Shown: positions 1-8,519 of the stretch, piece by piece
Numbering within the stretch: the stretch's first letter is position 1
Layout of the letters: each line of letters opens with the position of its first letter
Assembly: GCA_034506315.1 (NCBI GenBank)
Contig: JAPDPT010000003.1
Location: 74,878-124,057, forward strand
Length of the DNA stretch: 49,180 nucleotides
Source of the DNA: a candidate division KSB1 bacterium
Lineage (GTDB): Bacteria; Zhuqueibacterota; Zhuqueibacteria; Oleimicrobiales; Geothermoviventaceae
Direction of reading: 5' to 3'
Notes under the pieces: generated by a model
Database searches by the model: none
What the model was told of the DNA's origin: nothing
What the model saw: only the letters and a program-made list of their open reading frames with translations
Translations under genes and position numbers: made by a program

Positions 1-1
1 G

Positions 2-604
2 TTGGCGGGCCTTATCCTCACCCATCGCCACCTGGACCACGCGAACGACGTGAACGTGATGATCGAGGCGATGTCCAACGGCGGCTCGAAGAGGCATGGC
101 CTTCTGCTGGCCCCCAGGGAGGCCCTCGAGGATGATCCGGTCGTGCTACACTACTGTCGCCCGTTCTTGGAGGGCATCCAGGTTCTTGAAGAAGGCGGAA
201 CCTACCGGTTGGGCGAGGTGAGCATCCGGACTCCAATCCGGCACCTGCACGGGGCCGAGACCTATGGCCTCATTCTTGAGGCACCCGCCCAGCCGAAGAT
301 AGGCCTTATCGTCGACACCCGCTTCTTTGACGGGCTTCTGGAAGCCTATGCGGGGGTGGACATTTTGGTGCTGCATACCGTGCGTTACGACAAGCACGGC
401 TCCACTCCGGAGGAGATCCTCCATCTCAACGTAGCCGACGCGGAGCGCCTGATTCAGTCCATCCGTCCGAAGACCGCCATCCTCACCCATTTCGGCATGA
501 CCATGGTCCGAGCTAAGCCGTGGCTGGTGGCCGAAGAATTGAGCCAGCGTACGGGCACGAAGGTGATCGCGGCTTCCGACGGAATGCGCTTGGAGCTCGC
601 GTAG
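2..604 (+). CDS. MBL-fold metallohydrolase, 5' end outside the window
   Basis: This is the C-terminal 200 residues or so of a metallo-beta-lactamase-fold hydrolase; the frame is open to the window edge, so the true start lies upstream. The zinc motif THRHLDH is at visible residues 7-13. Later candidate metal ligands follow in family order: His in RHLHGAE, Asp in VDTRFF and His in LTHFGM near the C-terminus. The fold covers RNase Z-like and other phosphoesterases, and the substrate cannot be named. It is followed about 110 bases later by a transporter gene on the same strand and may be the tail of an upstream operon. Confidence 0.85.
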   Translation: MAGLILTHRHLDHANDVNVMIEAMSNGGSKRHGLLLAPREALEDDPVVLHYCRPFLEGIQVLEEGGTYRLGEVSIRTPIRHLHGAETYGLILEAPAQPKIGLIVDTRFFDGLLEAYAGVDILVLHTVRYDKHGSTPEEILHLNVADAERLIQSIRPKTAILTHFGMTMVRAKPWLVAEELSQRTGTKVIAASDGMRLELA

Positions 605-712
605 TGCGGAAACGGTGCAGCAATCGATGGGAGATCCGTGCGCCTGCCCACTGTTTCGGCGTGCGAGCTTTCGACCCTCACATCAACCACTTGTTGCCAG
701 CGGAATGTGACG

Positions 713-1603
713 ATGGGGTTGGAGACGCGGGAACGGGCCATTCTCCTGACTCTCGTGAGCAGCTTCCTTTGGGGGTCTTCCTTCGTAGCGGTGAAAGTAG
801 GGCTTCGATATGTGGACCCGATCTGGTTCGCCTTCTGGCGCACCCTGGGAGCGGGAACTCTGCTCATCCTCCTCGCAGGCGGTCAAGGCCGGAGCTGGTA
901 TTTTGCCCAGCCGAGGATCTGGTTGCTCGGGGGTCTGAACGCAGCCGCCTTTGTGGCGCAAAATGTCGGGATGCTTGGGACGACGGCCAGCAAAGCCGCC
1001 TTCTACGTCAACCTCGGCTTCGTAGGGGTGGCTTTTCTGTCCTGGGCGGTGCTGGGAGAGTCGTTCGGTTCAACGAAGGTGCTGTCCATTTCTCTTGGCG
1101 TCGTGGGAGTGACGGGCCTGGCAACCGGGTTCCGAGCCGCGGCGCTGCGCGGGGGTTCACTTTGGGGAGACGCGCTGGTGATCGCGGCCGGGCTGCTCTG
1201 GGCCGGCTACTTCGTGATGACCAAGCTCCTGCTGGAACATCCCCAGGTGCGCGTCGTCCCTTTGACCGGCAGCGTGCTCGCGTTGACAGGGATCTTCCTC
1301 CTTCCCCTGTGTCTGGTCCACGGACATTCGCACGTAGACGGCCCGTGGCAGGGCCTGGCGGTTCTGACGTACACGACCGTGTTCTGTTCGGCGATTCCCC
1401 TGGTACTTTGGGCCAAGGGGCTGCGCCACCTCACCCCCACCGCATCGGCCGTGATCCTGCTGGCGGAGCCAGTAATAGGGGCCGTATTCGGCTTCGTTCT
1501 ACTGGGTGAGCGGTTCAGCCCCGTGGAGGCCGGCGGCGCCTTGCTCATTCTGGTGGCAATCGGCTTGTACTCGAAGGCGGAAGTTGGCCCCGATGATCGG
1601 TGA
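713..1603 (+). CDS. EamA/DMT-family transporter, inner membrane
   Basis: A polytopic membrane protein of about 296 residues with ten predicted hydrophobic segments in two EamA repeats, typical of drug/metabolite transporters (RhaT/YdcZ-like exporters). The first segment contains the family-like stretch SSFLWGSSFVAVKVGL, and the second repeat contains AVILLAEPVIGAVFG, a typical EamA C-terminal motif. I place the start at the ATG at 713 because the membrane domain begins a few residues later. An in-frame GTG at 638 has a better ribosome site (GGGAG) and would add 25 residues. The substrate is unknown. The 3' end overlaps the next gene by 11 bases, suggesting translational coupling. Confidence 0.85.
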   Translation: MGLETRERAILLTLVSSFLWGSSFVAVKVGLRYVDPIWFAFWRTLGAGTLLILLAGGQGRSWYFAQPRIWLLGGLNAAAFVAQNVGMLGTTASKAAFYVNLGFVGVAFLSWAVLGESFGSTKVLSISLGVVGVTGLATGFRAAALRGGSLWGDALVIAAGLLWAGYFVMTKLLLEHPQVRVVPLTGSVLALTGIFLLPLCLVHGHSHVDGPWQGLAVLTYTTVFCSAIPLVLWAKGLRHLTPTASAVILLAEPVIGAVFGFVLLGERFSPVEAGGALLILVAIGLYSKAEVGPDDR

Positions 1604-2897
1604 CCTCTTATTCTGCTGCCCGAAGTGCGGGTCCTTTCACTCGTTCGTGCCTCGCCGAGGGGGAGCCGTGTGCCGGACGTGCGCCATCACTGTCCGGCGA
1701 TTGGGTGCGCAGCTTCTGGTGGACAGCGACTTGCGCCCGGCCTGGGAGTGGTTCGAGGCCGTGCGGACACGCCTGAGATCCGTTCCGTGCTCTTCCGAAG
1801 CCGATTGGTTGCAACCCGAGGAGCGTCTTCTCGCCGTCAGCGAGTGGGGCGTCCTGCGTCGGTCCACCGATGGCCGACGGTTTCGGGGATTTGGGGGGAT
1901 AAGCCGGAAAGTGGAGGAGCTGGTGCCCGCTGGCTCCTGTCGCGTGTACCTGACGAATCGTCGTTTCGCGGTCGAACAGGGCGGAAGGTTAGAGATCTTC
2001 CCGCTGGATGAGCTCGACTGTGTGACTACGGACGCCCGCTCCTTCGTCTTCAGGCGTCTGGGGGAAGATGCGTGCTATGTCGAGTTCCCCTCACAGTCGC
2101 CCTTGTTCTGGGAGCTTCTCTGCCGGGAGACCTTGCGGAGCTACTGGGCGGGGAGGGGGAAAGAGGTGGTGGAGTTCCAGCCTTGGGTGCGCTTTCGCGA
2201 GCAAGAAAGGACCCTCCGCTGGGACCCGACACTGGTCCGGAGCGCGGGTGTATGTGATCGTCCGCGGGACTCCGCCCTACGGGAGCTTACGTACGGGGCC
2301 TTGAGAATCCTTGTGCGCTCGATCCTGAGGCTTGTCTTCGGTTTTCAGGCCAGGGGGCTGGAGCGGTTGCCGTGCAAGGGGCCTTTTGTTCTGCTCCTGA
2401 ACCACGAGGGCTACCTGGATTCGTTTTTTGCCCTGGCGGCTCTTCCGGTGAAAATCGGATTTGTGGCGAAGAATACGGAATTTGCCGGGCCGATCAAGAG
2501 GGCAGTAATGCGCCTGTTTCGATCCATCCCCGTCCACCGTCACCGGCCAGACCCTGTGGCTCTGCGGCAGGTGGTGCGCCTTCTGCAGCGGGGTTCCCCG
2601 GTGGCGATTTTCCCCGAGGGGGAACGAACGTGGGACGGGCGACGTCTGCCCCCCAAGCGGTCCGTCGTGAAACTGCTGATCCGAGCTGGGGTGCCGATCG
2701 TCCCATGTCGGATCGAGGGCTCCTTTGCCGTCTTGCCCCGGTGGGACCATAAGCTCCGCCGCCACAGGGTCACCCTTTGGGTGGGTCATCCCTTCCAGAT
2801 TCCCAGGACCATCGGCACTTTGGACGAGGCGGCAAGGTACATTGGCGAGCGAATCGACGAGCTCGGCCGGGTCAGTCCCGAGGAGGTAATCGAATGA
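1593..2897 (+). CDS. Zinc-ribbon protein fused to a PlsC-type acyltransferase
   Basis: A 434-residue protein with three parts. Residues 9-30 carry a two-pair zinc ribbon (CPKC and CRTC). The middle, roughly 50-200, is an unrecognised domain rich in beta-like segments, perhaps PH-like. From about residue 250 there is a 1-acylglycerol-3-phosphate acyltransferase domain: NHEGYLD (the HX4D catalytic motif, near residue 270) and FPEGERTWDG (the EGxR substrate motif, near 340). It probably acylates a lysophospholipid or related acceptor at the membrane. Standard PlsC proteins are about 240 residues and lack the N-terminal part. The gene overlaps its upstream neighbour by 11 bases and its downstream neighbour by 4. 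Confidence 0.8.
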   Translation: MIGDLLFCCPKCGSFHSFVPRRGGAVCRTCAITVRRLGAQLLVDSDLRPAWEWFEAVRTRLRSVPCSSEADWLQPEERLLAVSEWGVLRRSTDGRRFRGFGGISRKVEELVPAGSCRVYLTNRRFAVEQGGRLEIFPLDELDCVTTDARSFVFRRLGEDACYVEFPSQSPLFWELLCRETLRSYWAGRGKEVVEFQPWVRFREQERTLRWDPTLVRSAGVCDRPRDSALRELTYGALRILVRSILRLVFGFQARGLERLPCKGPFVLLLNHEGYLDSFFALAALPVKIGFVAKNTEFAGPIKRAVMRLFRSIPVHRHRPDPVALRQVVRLLQRGSPVAIFPEGERTWDGRRLPPKRSVVKLLIRAGVPIVPCRIEGSFAVLPRWDHKLRRHRVTLWVGHPFQIPRTIGTLDEAARYIGERIDELGRVSPEEVIE

Positions 2898-3364
2898 TCG
2901 TCGTAGAGATCCCGGGTTATCGTACCCTGGCCCTCTCGTACCTCGTCCTCGACATCAACGGGACTCTGACCGTTGATGGCCAGCTCCGGGAGGGTGTGGC
3001 CGAGCGCCTCGCAAAGCTTCGTGAGCACGTGAAGGTCATCCTCCTGAGCGCCGACACGCTGGGCAACGCACGGGAAGTGGCCGGACGCCTTGGGGTACCG
3101 CTCGAACGAGTTCCCGTTCCCGGCGAGCGCGAGGCAAAAGAGAGGTTCGTGTTGAGACTCGGACCGGAGGCCGTGGCGGCGATCGGAAACGGGGCCAACG
3201 ACGTCTTGATGCTGCAGGCCGCCGCCTTGGGAATCGCGGTGATCGGGAAGGAGGGAGCCAGCCGCGAAGCGTTAAGCGCAGCCCACATCGTGGTGGCAGA
3301 CATCGTGGACGCGCTGGATCTCTTGCTGCACCCCAAGCGCCTGGTGGCCACCCTGCGCAGGTAG
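2894..3364 (+). CDS. HAD-superfamily protein, soluble P-type-ATPase-like
   Basis: A 156-residue compact HAD protein. Motif I is DINGTLTVDG: the nucleophile Asp is followed at +2 by Asn rather than the Asp of most HAD phosphatases, which resembles P-type ATPase phosphorylation domains. Motif IV is GNGANDVLML. The family has been called soluble P-type ATPase (COG4087); its substrate is not established. It starts at an ATG overlapping the upstream stop codon (ATGA), and there is no cap domain of any size. Phosphatase activity is plausible but cannot be shown from the sequence. Confidence 0.8.
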   Translation: MIVVEIPGYRTLALSYLVLDINGTLTVDGQLREGVAERLAKLREHVKVILLSADTLGNAREVAGRLGVPLERVPVPGEREAKERFVLRLGPEAVAAIGNGANDVLMLQAAALGIAVIGKEGASREALSAAHIVVADIVDALDLLLHPKRLVATLRR

Positions 3365-3430
3365 AGGAGGGCCCGGCTATCACGCTTCGCAGCGGCAGAG
3401 GGGGAGTTGCTGGCCTGCAAGGAGCACGCA

Positions 3431-4681
3431 ATGCTCAATTACATCTGGCTCGGACTCATGGCTATTGCTCTCCTTGTGGGGGGCACCACGGGTAAGATCA
3501 CCGAGGTGACCAAAGCCGCTTTTTCTTCCTCAGGCACAGCGGTGGAAATCGCCCTTGGGCTGGTAGGGGTCATGGCCCTCTGGTTGGGCATCATGCGAAT
3601 TGCGGAGGAAGCGGGGATGGTGCGCGCTCTGGCGTATCTTGTGCGGCCCATCGCCCGGCGGCTTTTCCCTGACGTCCCGCCAGAGCATCCTGCGATGGGG
3701 GCCATGGTTCTGAACATCGCCGCCAACTGGCTGGGATTGGGCAACGCCGCTACCCCTTTGGGCCTCAAAGCTATGGAGGAGCTGCAGAAGCTGAATCCGG
3801 AAAAGGACACCGCCACCAACGCCATGGTGATGTTTCTGGCTTTGAACACCGCCAGCATTACCCTCATCCCCGCCACGGTCATTGCCGTACGGGCCCAGCT
3901 TGGTTCCTCGGACCCGGCCGAGATCATCGGGACCACCATTTTCTCTTCGACCTGTGCCACATTAGCCGCGGTAACGGCCACCAAACTTCTTGAATATGCC
4001 CAGTTGGCGGCACGGGAGCGCTGGGCACGCTTCTTGGGTCTGGGCAAGGCCCTTGGGATTTTCGCCCTCGGCGTAGCGCTCATCGCGGTCTTAAGAATGT
4101 TGGGAATTCTTTCTGCTCTGTTCGGATGGCTCACGCCGGAGCTCTTCCGAAAGGCGATCTCGGCTATCTCGGATTGGGCCATTCCGGTGCTGCTGTTCGC
4201 AATTCCCGTGAGCGCCGCTGTTCGCAGGGTGAAGGTCTACGAAGCCTTCGTCGAAGGGGCCAAAGAAGGATTCCAGATTGCCGTGCGTATCATCCCTTTC
4301 CTTGTGGCGATTCTGGTGGCGATCGCCATGTTTCGGAGCTCCGGAGCAATGGACTTGTTTGTGCGCCTCGTTTCGCCCCTCACCGATCTAATCGGCATGC
4401 CGGCGGAGGTGCTACCGGCCGCCCTCATGCGACCCCTCTCCGGCAGCGGCACGCTCGGCATCATCACGGAACTTATGAAAACCCACGGACCGGACTCCTT
4501 CATTGGCCGTCTTGCCTCCACGATCTACGGATGTACGGAAACCACCTTTTACGTGATCGCCGTGTACTTTGGGAGCGTTCAGATCAAGAAGACGCGCCAC
4601 GCCGTCCCGGCCGGTCTCATCGGGGACTGCGCGGGAATCCTGGCAGCCCTGTTCATCTGCAAGCTGGTGTTCGGGGAGTAA
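3431..4681 (+). CDS. SpmA-SpmB fusion, nucleoside-recognition (Gate) membrane protein
   Basis: A 416-residue membrane protein made of two Gate/nucleoside-recognition domains. The N-terminal half resembles spore maturation protein A (GIMRIAEEAGM, then ANWLGLGNAATPLGLKAM). The C-terminal half resembles SpmB (ALMRPLSGSGTLGIITELM, then STIYGCTETTFYVIAVYFG). In Bacillus these are separate genes; fused forms are common in non-sporulating Gram-negatives, where the role is unknown. The ATG at 3431 is chosen because AAGGAG lies seven or so bases upstream; an in-frame TTG 24 bases earlier is less likely. It ends only 21 bases from a convergent gene, with no obvious terminator between them. Confidence 0.85.
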   Translation: MLNYIWLGLMAIALLVGGTTGKITEVTKAAFSSSGTAVEIALGLVGVMALWLGIMRIAEEAGMVRALAYLVRPIARRLFPDVPPEHPAMGAMVLNIAANWLGLGNAATPLGLKAMEELQKLNPEKDTATNAMVMFLALNTASITLIPATVIAVRAQLGSSDPAEIIGTTIFSSTCATLAAVTATKLLEYAQLAARERWARFLGLGKALGIFALGVALIAVLRMLGILSALFGWLTPELFRKAISAISDWAIPVLLFAIPVSAAVRRVKVYEAFVEGAKEGFQIAVRIIPFLVAILVAIAMFRSSGAMDLFVRLVSPLTDLIGMPAEVLPAALMRPLSGSGTLGIITELMKTHGPDSFIGRLASTIYGCTETTFYVIAVYFGSVQIKKTRHAVPAGLIGDCAGILAALFICKLVFGE

Positions 4682-4702
4682 CAGGCTGGGGTGGAGAGGG
4701 GA

Positions 4703-6301
4703 TCAGCGGTACCGTTCTTCCTCCAGCCGGCGAACAGCCTTCTGCGCCGGAGCGTAGGGGAGCTGCTTGAGCTGCCGATACGCTTCCCACTGAACCAGGG
4801 GATCCGGGTCCTCCTCCGTCAGCTGGACAAGGAGCTGGACAACCTCAGGACTCTGGGGGGCCAGAGCCCCGAGGGCCCGTACCACCGCCCGCCGCCTCTC
4901 AGGCTGAGGAGTAGAGAGGACCTGTTGCAGGAGCGCAAACCTCTCCTGCGGTCCCACCTCCCGGATCAAGGTCTCCAACCCGTCTGGCTCGGGATGGCCT
5001 TCGAGGTAAGCCTGAAAGGCCTGTGGCACTACCTCGGGTCGGTGGTGCCTCAATAGATCGAGGGTCAGCGCGGCTGCCGAGGGGGAAACCTCAGGTTCAC
5101 GCAGGATCTCGATGAAACGCTGCGGGGGTACCTTCCCGAGGCCCTTCTCTTGGAACAGACGCAACAGAGGCGCGAGCTGCTCGTGGCCGGAACGGCGGCC
5201 CAGTTCCAGGATTTCCGGGCTGATCTGGCTCCACTGATCGCCGTCCGCTTTGGACAGGAGGGGCACCAGGTCGCCGGCGGTGAGTCCGCTACCATCCAGA
5301 ACTGCTCTTATGAGGGGGAGAAACCGCGGCGCAGTCCAGAATCGTTTGCTTTCCGGGCTCACCGTCATTTTCCCGAGGGCGCGGATGGCTTCGCGCCGCA
5401 CCGGGGTCGGCGCTGACGCGGACAGGGCTAGGGTATACAGGCTATCGGCAAGGCGATGAGCCGTCGGACAGCGGGCCAGGTGCGTCAAGGCCAGGACCTT
5501 CGTCTCAATGTTCTCATTATGGCGCGCGATTTCCCAGAGCACAGGGGAGGGGTCAGTGGGCGCCGCAAGCAGAATGGGCACGATGGCCCTGGCGACTTCC
5601 GGTTCCTGGACCCTTCGCGCAATGTCGGTCAGGCTGGCGATCGCAGAAGGATGTTCAAGGCTCGCGAGCGTCCGCACCGCCGCAACCCGTTCCCGGTTGG
5701 AGGAGCCGTACAGGGCAATGGCCTCGAGCCGGGAGATGACGGAGGGATCTTCCAGCTCTCCGAGGCTTGTGATCAACACCACGCGCAAGGAAGGATCGGC
5801 TGTGTCCTCGAGAAGAGACAGGATTAGGGGGAGCTCTTCTGGAACGGCGCTGGTCTTTTCCTCTCTTCCCGTGCTCACCACCTGCGTTTGGGTTCGCTCA
5901 ACTGCTCTCTGAGGCGGTCTTTTCGTGCCCGTAGCCTTGGCACGTAAGAGGGACCGCAATCGCGCCCGCACGACGGGAGCGAACCTTCCCGATGGGTAAC
6001 GGTCCAGGTACTCAGCGTATCTGCCTCTCGCCTTTTCGTGTTCGCCGAGTTTCTGATAGCAATAGGCGATCCAGAATAGGGACTCTTCCTGGTGCGGAGC
6101 TGTAGCACGACCTTGCAGGACCGCCTCGAAAAGGACGGCTGCCTGCCGCCAGTCCTGACGGGCGAGGGACTCCTTGGCGAGGTAAAAGGTATCGACCGGC
6201 CCCCTCTGAGCCCACGCGAGCGATAGGGGGCCCACGAGGACGATCGCCAAAAGCCACCTTCGGTAAGACCCTGTGGGTACAAATGTGCCGATTCTCTTCA
6301 T
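4703..6301 (-). CDS. Exported TPR/HEAT-repeat protein
   Basis: A 532-residue protein with a signal peptide (basic start, hydrophobic core 16-28, likely cleavage after AWA at about 31). Next comes a short TPR-like region (about 35-105) of the kind found in outer-membrane assembly and tol-pal accessory proteins. A long series of HEAT-like helical repeats then runs to the end (for example SLGELEDPSVISRLEAIAL and RALGALAPQSPEVVQLLVQL). It probably acts as a periplasmic scaffold with no enzymatic role visible. Its ATG overlaps the stop of the anti-sigma gene (ATGA), making it the last gene of the sigma cassette. Confidence 0.75.
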   Translation of the reverse strand: MKRIGTFVPTGSYRRWLLAIVLVGPLSLAWAQRGPVDTFYLAKESLARQDWRQAAVLFEAVLQGRATAPHQEESLFWIAYCYQKLGEHEKARGRYAEYLDRYPSGRFAPVVRARLRSLLRAKATGTKRPPQRAVERTQTQVVSTGREEKTSAVPEELPLILSLLEDTADPSLRVVLITSLGELEDPSVISRLEAIALYGSSNRERVAAVRTLASLEHPSAIASLTDIARRVQEPEVARAIVPILLAAPTDPSPVLWEIARHNENIETKVLALTHLARCPTAHRLADSLYTLALSASAPTPVRREAIRALGKMTVSPESKRFWTAPRFLPLIRAVLDGSGLTAGDLVPLLSKADGDQWSQISPEILELGRRSGHEQLAPLLRLFQEKGLGKVPPQRFIEILREPEVSPSAAALTLDLLRHHRPEVVPQAFQAYLEGHPEPDGLETLIREVGPQERFALLQQVLSTPQPERRRAVVRALGALAPQSPEVVQLLVQLTEEDPDPLVQWEAYRQLKQLPYAPAQKAVRRLEEERYR

Positions 6302-7134
6302 TCCGGCTCTCGCAAGTAGGAGAACAGAATCTCAGGCGGAAGGTTTGCCGGTTCGGCCAGGGCACGGGTGCGCGTTTGCGCCACGGCCAGACGCGCGAGG
6401 AGATCCTTTTCCTGCACGAAACGTCGCACGTGCTCCATCCGCCGCGGGGCATCCGGGTCATCGGTGGCGGCGGTGAGCTCCAAGAGGGCCAGCTCCACAT
6501 CCGTGAGCAAAGGTGCGAACTCTCCCAGGTCCTTCGGATCTTCCACCAGCTGGCTCAGCTGCTCGGCCACGATCCGAGACTGGAGGGGCAGGAGGGATGT
6601 TTCCCGTGGCTCACCGGGGGCTGCAGCCTCCGCCAAGACTGCCCTCGCCGCGCCCAGCAGCTCGGGCAAATAGTCCGGACTCAAGAAGGGGGCGGTGGGC
6701 CTCTCTACGCCCGTCCTCGTTGCCGGCCAAATTGGCGCGGCTTCCCAGGATTCCCGGTGACCGCGCAAGAGGATGATGTAGGTCAGGAGGAGAGCAAGCA
6801 CCGGCAGTGCGATGATTGCGGCCAGGCGCCGCCTACTTGCTTGCCATGCGCGCACGGCGAAAGCGATGGAGGTGGCAAGGCGGAGTCTGGCTGCCTCTCG
6901 ATCCTCGGCCAGAGTGCGCGCAACGGAAGCCCACAGATCATCCGGCGGTGAGACTTCGCGCAGCGCAGGCCATTGTCGCTCGGCGACGCGGCCGATGGCG
7001 ACGGCCTTTCGGCACTCTTCACACCTCTCTAAGTGCTCCTCAACCTGCGTCTTTTCGGCGCCGGACAGATCATCTGCCAGGTAGCGTCCCAGTAGCTCCT
7101 CGAGTCCGGCACAACGGACGACGTTCCGCTTCAT
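6298..7134 (-). CDS. Anti-sigma factor with N-terminal zinc finger and one membrane segment
   Basis: A 278-residue membrane protein. Residues 11-50 match the ZAS/putative zinc-finger anti-sigma domain, with His34, Cys38 and Cys41 forming HX3CX2C inside HLERCEECRKA. One transmembrane helix is at about 103-123. The extracytoplasmic C-terminal part is helical and unrecognised, and would be the sensor side. It should bind and inhibit the sigma factor encoded just upstream. I use the ATG at 7134; an ATG at 7143 and a TTG at 7155 are alternatives. The first 65 bases overlap the 3' end of the sigma gene, so the two are probably translationally coupled. Confidence 0.8.
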   Translation of the reverse strand: MKRNVVRCAGLEELLGRYLADDLSGAEKTQVEEHLERCEECRKAVAIGRVAERQWPALREVSPPDDLWASVARTLAEDREAARLRLATSIAFAVRAWQASRRRLAAIIALPVLALLLTYIILLRGHRESWEAAPIWPATRTGVERPTAPFLSPDYLPELLGAARAVLAEAAAPGEPRETSLLPLQSRIVAEQLSQLVEDPKDLGEFAPLLTDVELALLELTAATDDPDAPRRMEHVRRFVQEKDLLARLAVAQTRTRALAEPANLPPEILFSYLREPE

Positions 7135-7819
7135 CCCTCTCATCGCTCTCGTCAACCCCTTTTGGCTGCCCTTCCTTTGTGAGGGGGCCCCGAGACTGAG
7201 ACGGCAAGCTCTTTCCGTCCTGGGCCTGTGACGGGCCGAATTCGGGATAGTACCTTGCGAGCCACCGGGCCAGTCGGGCCCTGGCGCGAAACACCCGCGA
7301 TTTGACGTTCGCCACCGAACAGCCCAGGATCTGTCCGACCTCCTCGTACGGAAGGCCTTCGATCACCCCCAGGATGAACGCGGCGCGGTAGCTTTCCGGC
7401 AAAGAGCCCAGTGCCCCCTGAAGCACCGCCTCCGTTTCGCGGCCAAGCACCTCTCCTTCTGGATCCTCGAGCAAGGGGACCTGGACATCGTTTTCCCAGC
7501 CAGCCTTCTCCTCCAACTGGTTGCGCAGACCGTTCCGACGAGCCGTCTTCCGCAAGAAGCTTACGGTCTCGTGCTTGGCAATGCTGAAAAGCCACGTGGA
7601 AAAACAGCTCCGTTCCTCAAAGGACCTCAGCCGGCGATAGGCTTTCACGAAGACGTCCTGGAGCAAATCTTCGGCGTCGTGGCGGTTGCCGGTCATCCGG
7701 TAGATGAACGTGAAGAGGGGCTTCTTGTACGCCTCGTACACCATTCGGAAGGCGTGCACATCTCCTTCTCGCGAGCGGCGGACAATCTCTTGCTCATCGC
7801 TGAGGAGCTGCACCGGCAC
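7070..7819 (-). CDS. ECF-type RNA polymerase sigma factor
   Basis: A 249-residue sigma-70 family protein of the extracytoplasmic-function class. Region 2 includes the DAEDLLQDVFVKAYRRL segment, and region 4 is at about 140-190 with LPESYRAAFILGVIEGLPYE and the recognition helix region SVANVKSRVFRARARL. Regions 1 and 3 are absent. A hydrophilic tail of about 50 residues after region 4 overlaps the anti-sigma gene and is probably dispensable. Start is the GTG at 7819 with a weak AGG upstream; a second GTG is two codons later. It is paired with a zinc-finger anti-sigma factor, so it likely answers to an envelope or redox signal. Confidence 0.9.
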   Translation of the reverse strand: MPVQLLSDEQEIVRRSREGDVHAFRMVYEAYKKPLFTFIYRMTGNRHDAEDLLQDVFVKAYRRLRSFEERSCFSTWLFSIAKHETVSFLRKTARRNGLRNQLEEKAGWENDVQVPLLEDPEGEVLGRETEAVLQGALGSLPESYRAAFILGVIEGLPYEEVGQILGCSVANVKSRVFRARARLARWLARYYPEFGPSQAQDGKSLPSQSRGPLTKEGQPKGVDESDERDEAERRPLCRTRGATGTLPGR

Positions 7820-7898
7820 GTACCTGCCAGGGTTCCCTTTGTGGGTTTGGCTCTAAGAGTTGCGCTTGCCTCAGGGACTTTTCCGCGGTTGCCGACAT

Positions 7899-8519
7899 TT
7901 AGACAGCATCGGAGGGCTTCTGGTTGCGGGCTGTGGGGGAGGGACTGGCCTGAACCGCGGTTCCGTCCGGTCGCAGCTCCTCGGTACGATAGGAGCGCCT
8001 CCGGGCCATTCCGACCTTGTACAACTCGCGAATGCGCAGGAAGGTGCGCTCGTAGCGTCCGCTCTTGAAGTCGGGGAAGCTCCAGGGATAGGGATAGAAG
8101 TGTCCCTTCTCGTAGTGCAGAGTCAGGTCCGCGTAAATGCCGTCGCGGAGGTAGATCTTCTGCCCGTTGTACTTTGCCGATGCCAGGACGACCTTGTCAT
8201 AGTCCAGGTAGCCGGGATCGAGGTTTACCTTGCGTTTCCCTTCCACCGCCAGCTCGGCCTCGATTCGGTTCGTGGTGAGTTTGATGCCCGGAAGTTCGTC
8301 GGGCTGAACGAGCCGCGCAAACGACCAAAACCTTCGCGTGATGGGCTCCCCCATTTCGGCGCAGTAGTAGGTGGTCACGTCAAAGGGGAAATCGGGACTG
8401 GTCCAGTCGATGGGGCCAAATGCCTCCTCGCAGCAACTTCTGGCCTCCTCCAGCTTTACCGCGTCCGAAAAGAGGACGCCGATGAACAGCTTCACAGGTT
8501 TAGCTGGCTGCGGTTCCAT
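7899..8519 (-). CDS. DUF4416 family protein
   Basis: A 206-residue protein matching DUF4416: it opens with the characteristic PVKLFIGVLFSD and continues with YYCAEMGEPITRRFWSF and KVVLASAKYNGQKIYLRDGI. These proteins are sometimes labelled GTP-binding, but I see no P-loop here and the function is not known. The last 20 or so residues are proline/serine rich and probably disordered. The first 28 bases overlap the 3' end of the upstream acetyltransferase gene. The gap to the sigma gene downstream is 79 bases with no clear promoter. Confidence 0.8.
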   Translation of the reverse strand: MEPQPAKPVKLFIGVLFSDAVKLEEARSCCEEAFGPIDWTSPDFPFDVTTYYCAEMGEPITRRFWSFARLVQPDELPGIKLTTNRIEAELAVEGKRKVNLDPGYLDYDKVVLASAKYNGQKIYLRDGIYADLTLHYEKGHFYPYPWSFPDFKSGRYERTFLRIRELYKVGMARRRSYRTEELRPDGTAVQASPSPTARNQKPSDAV

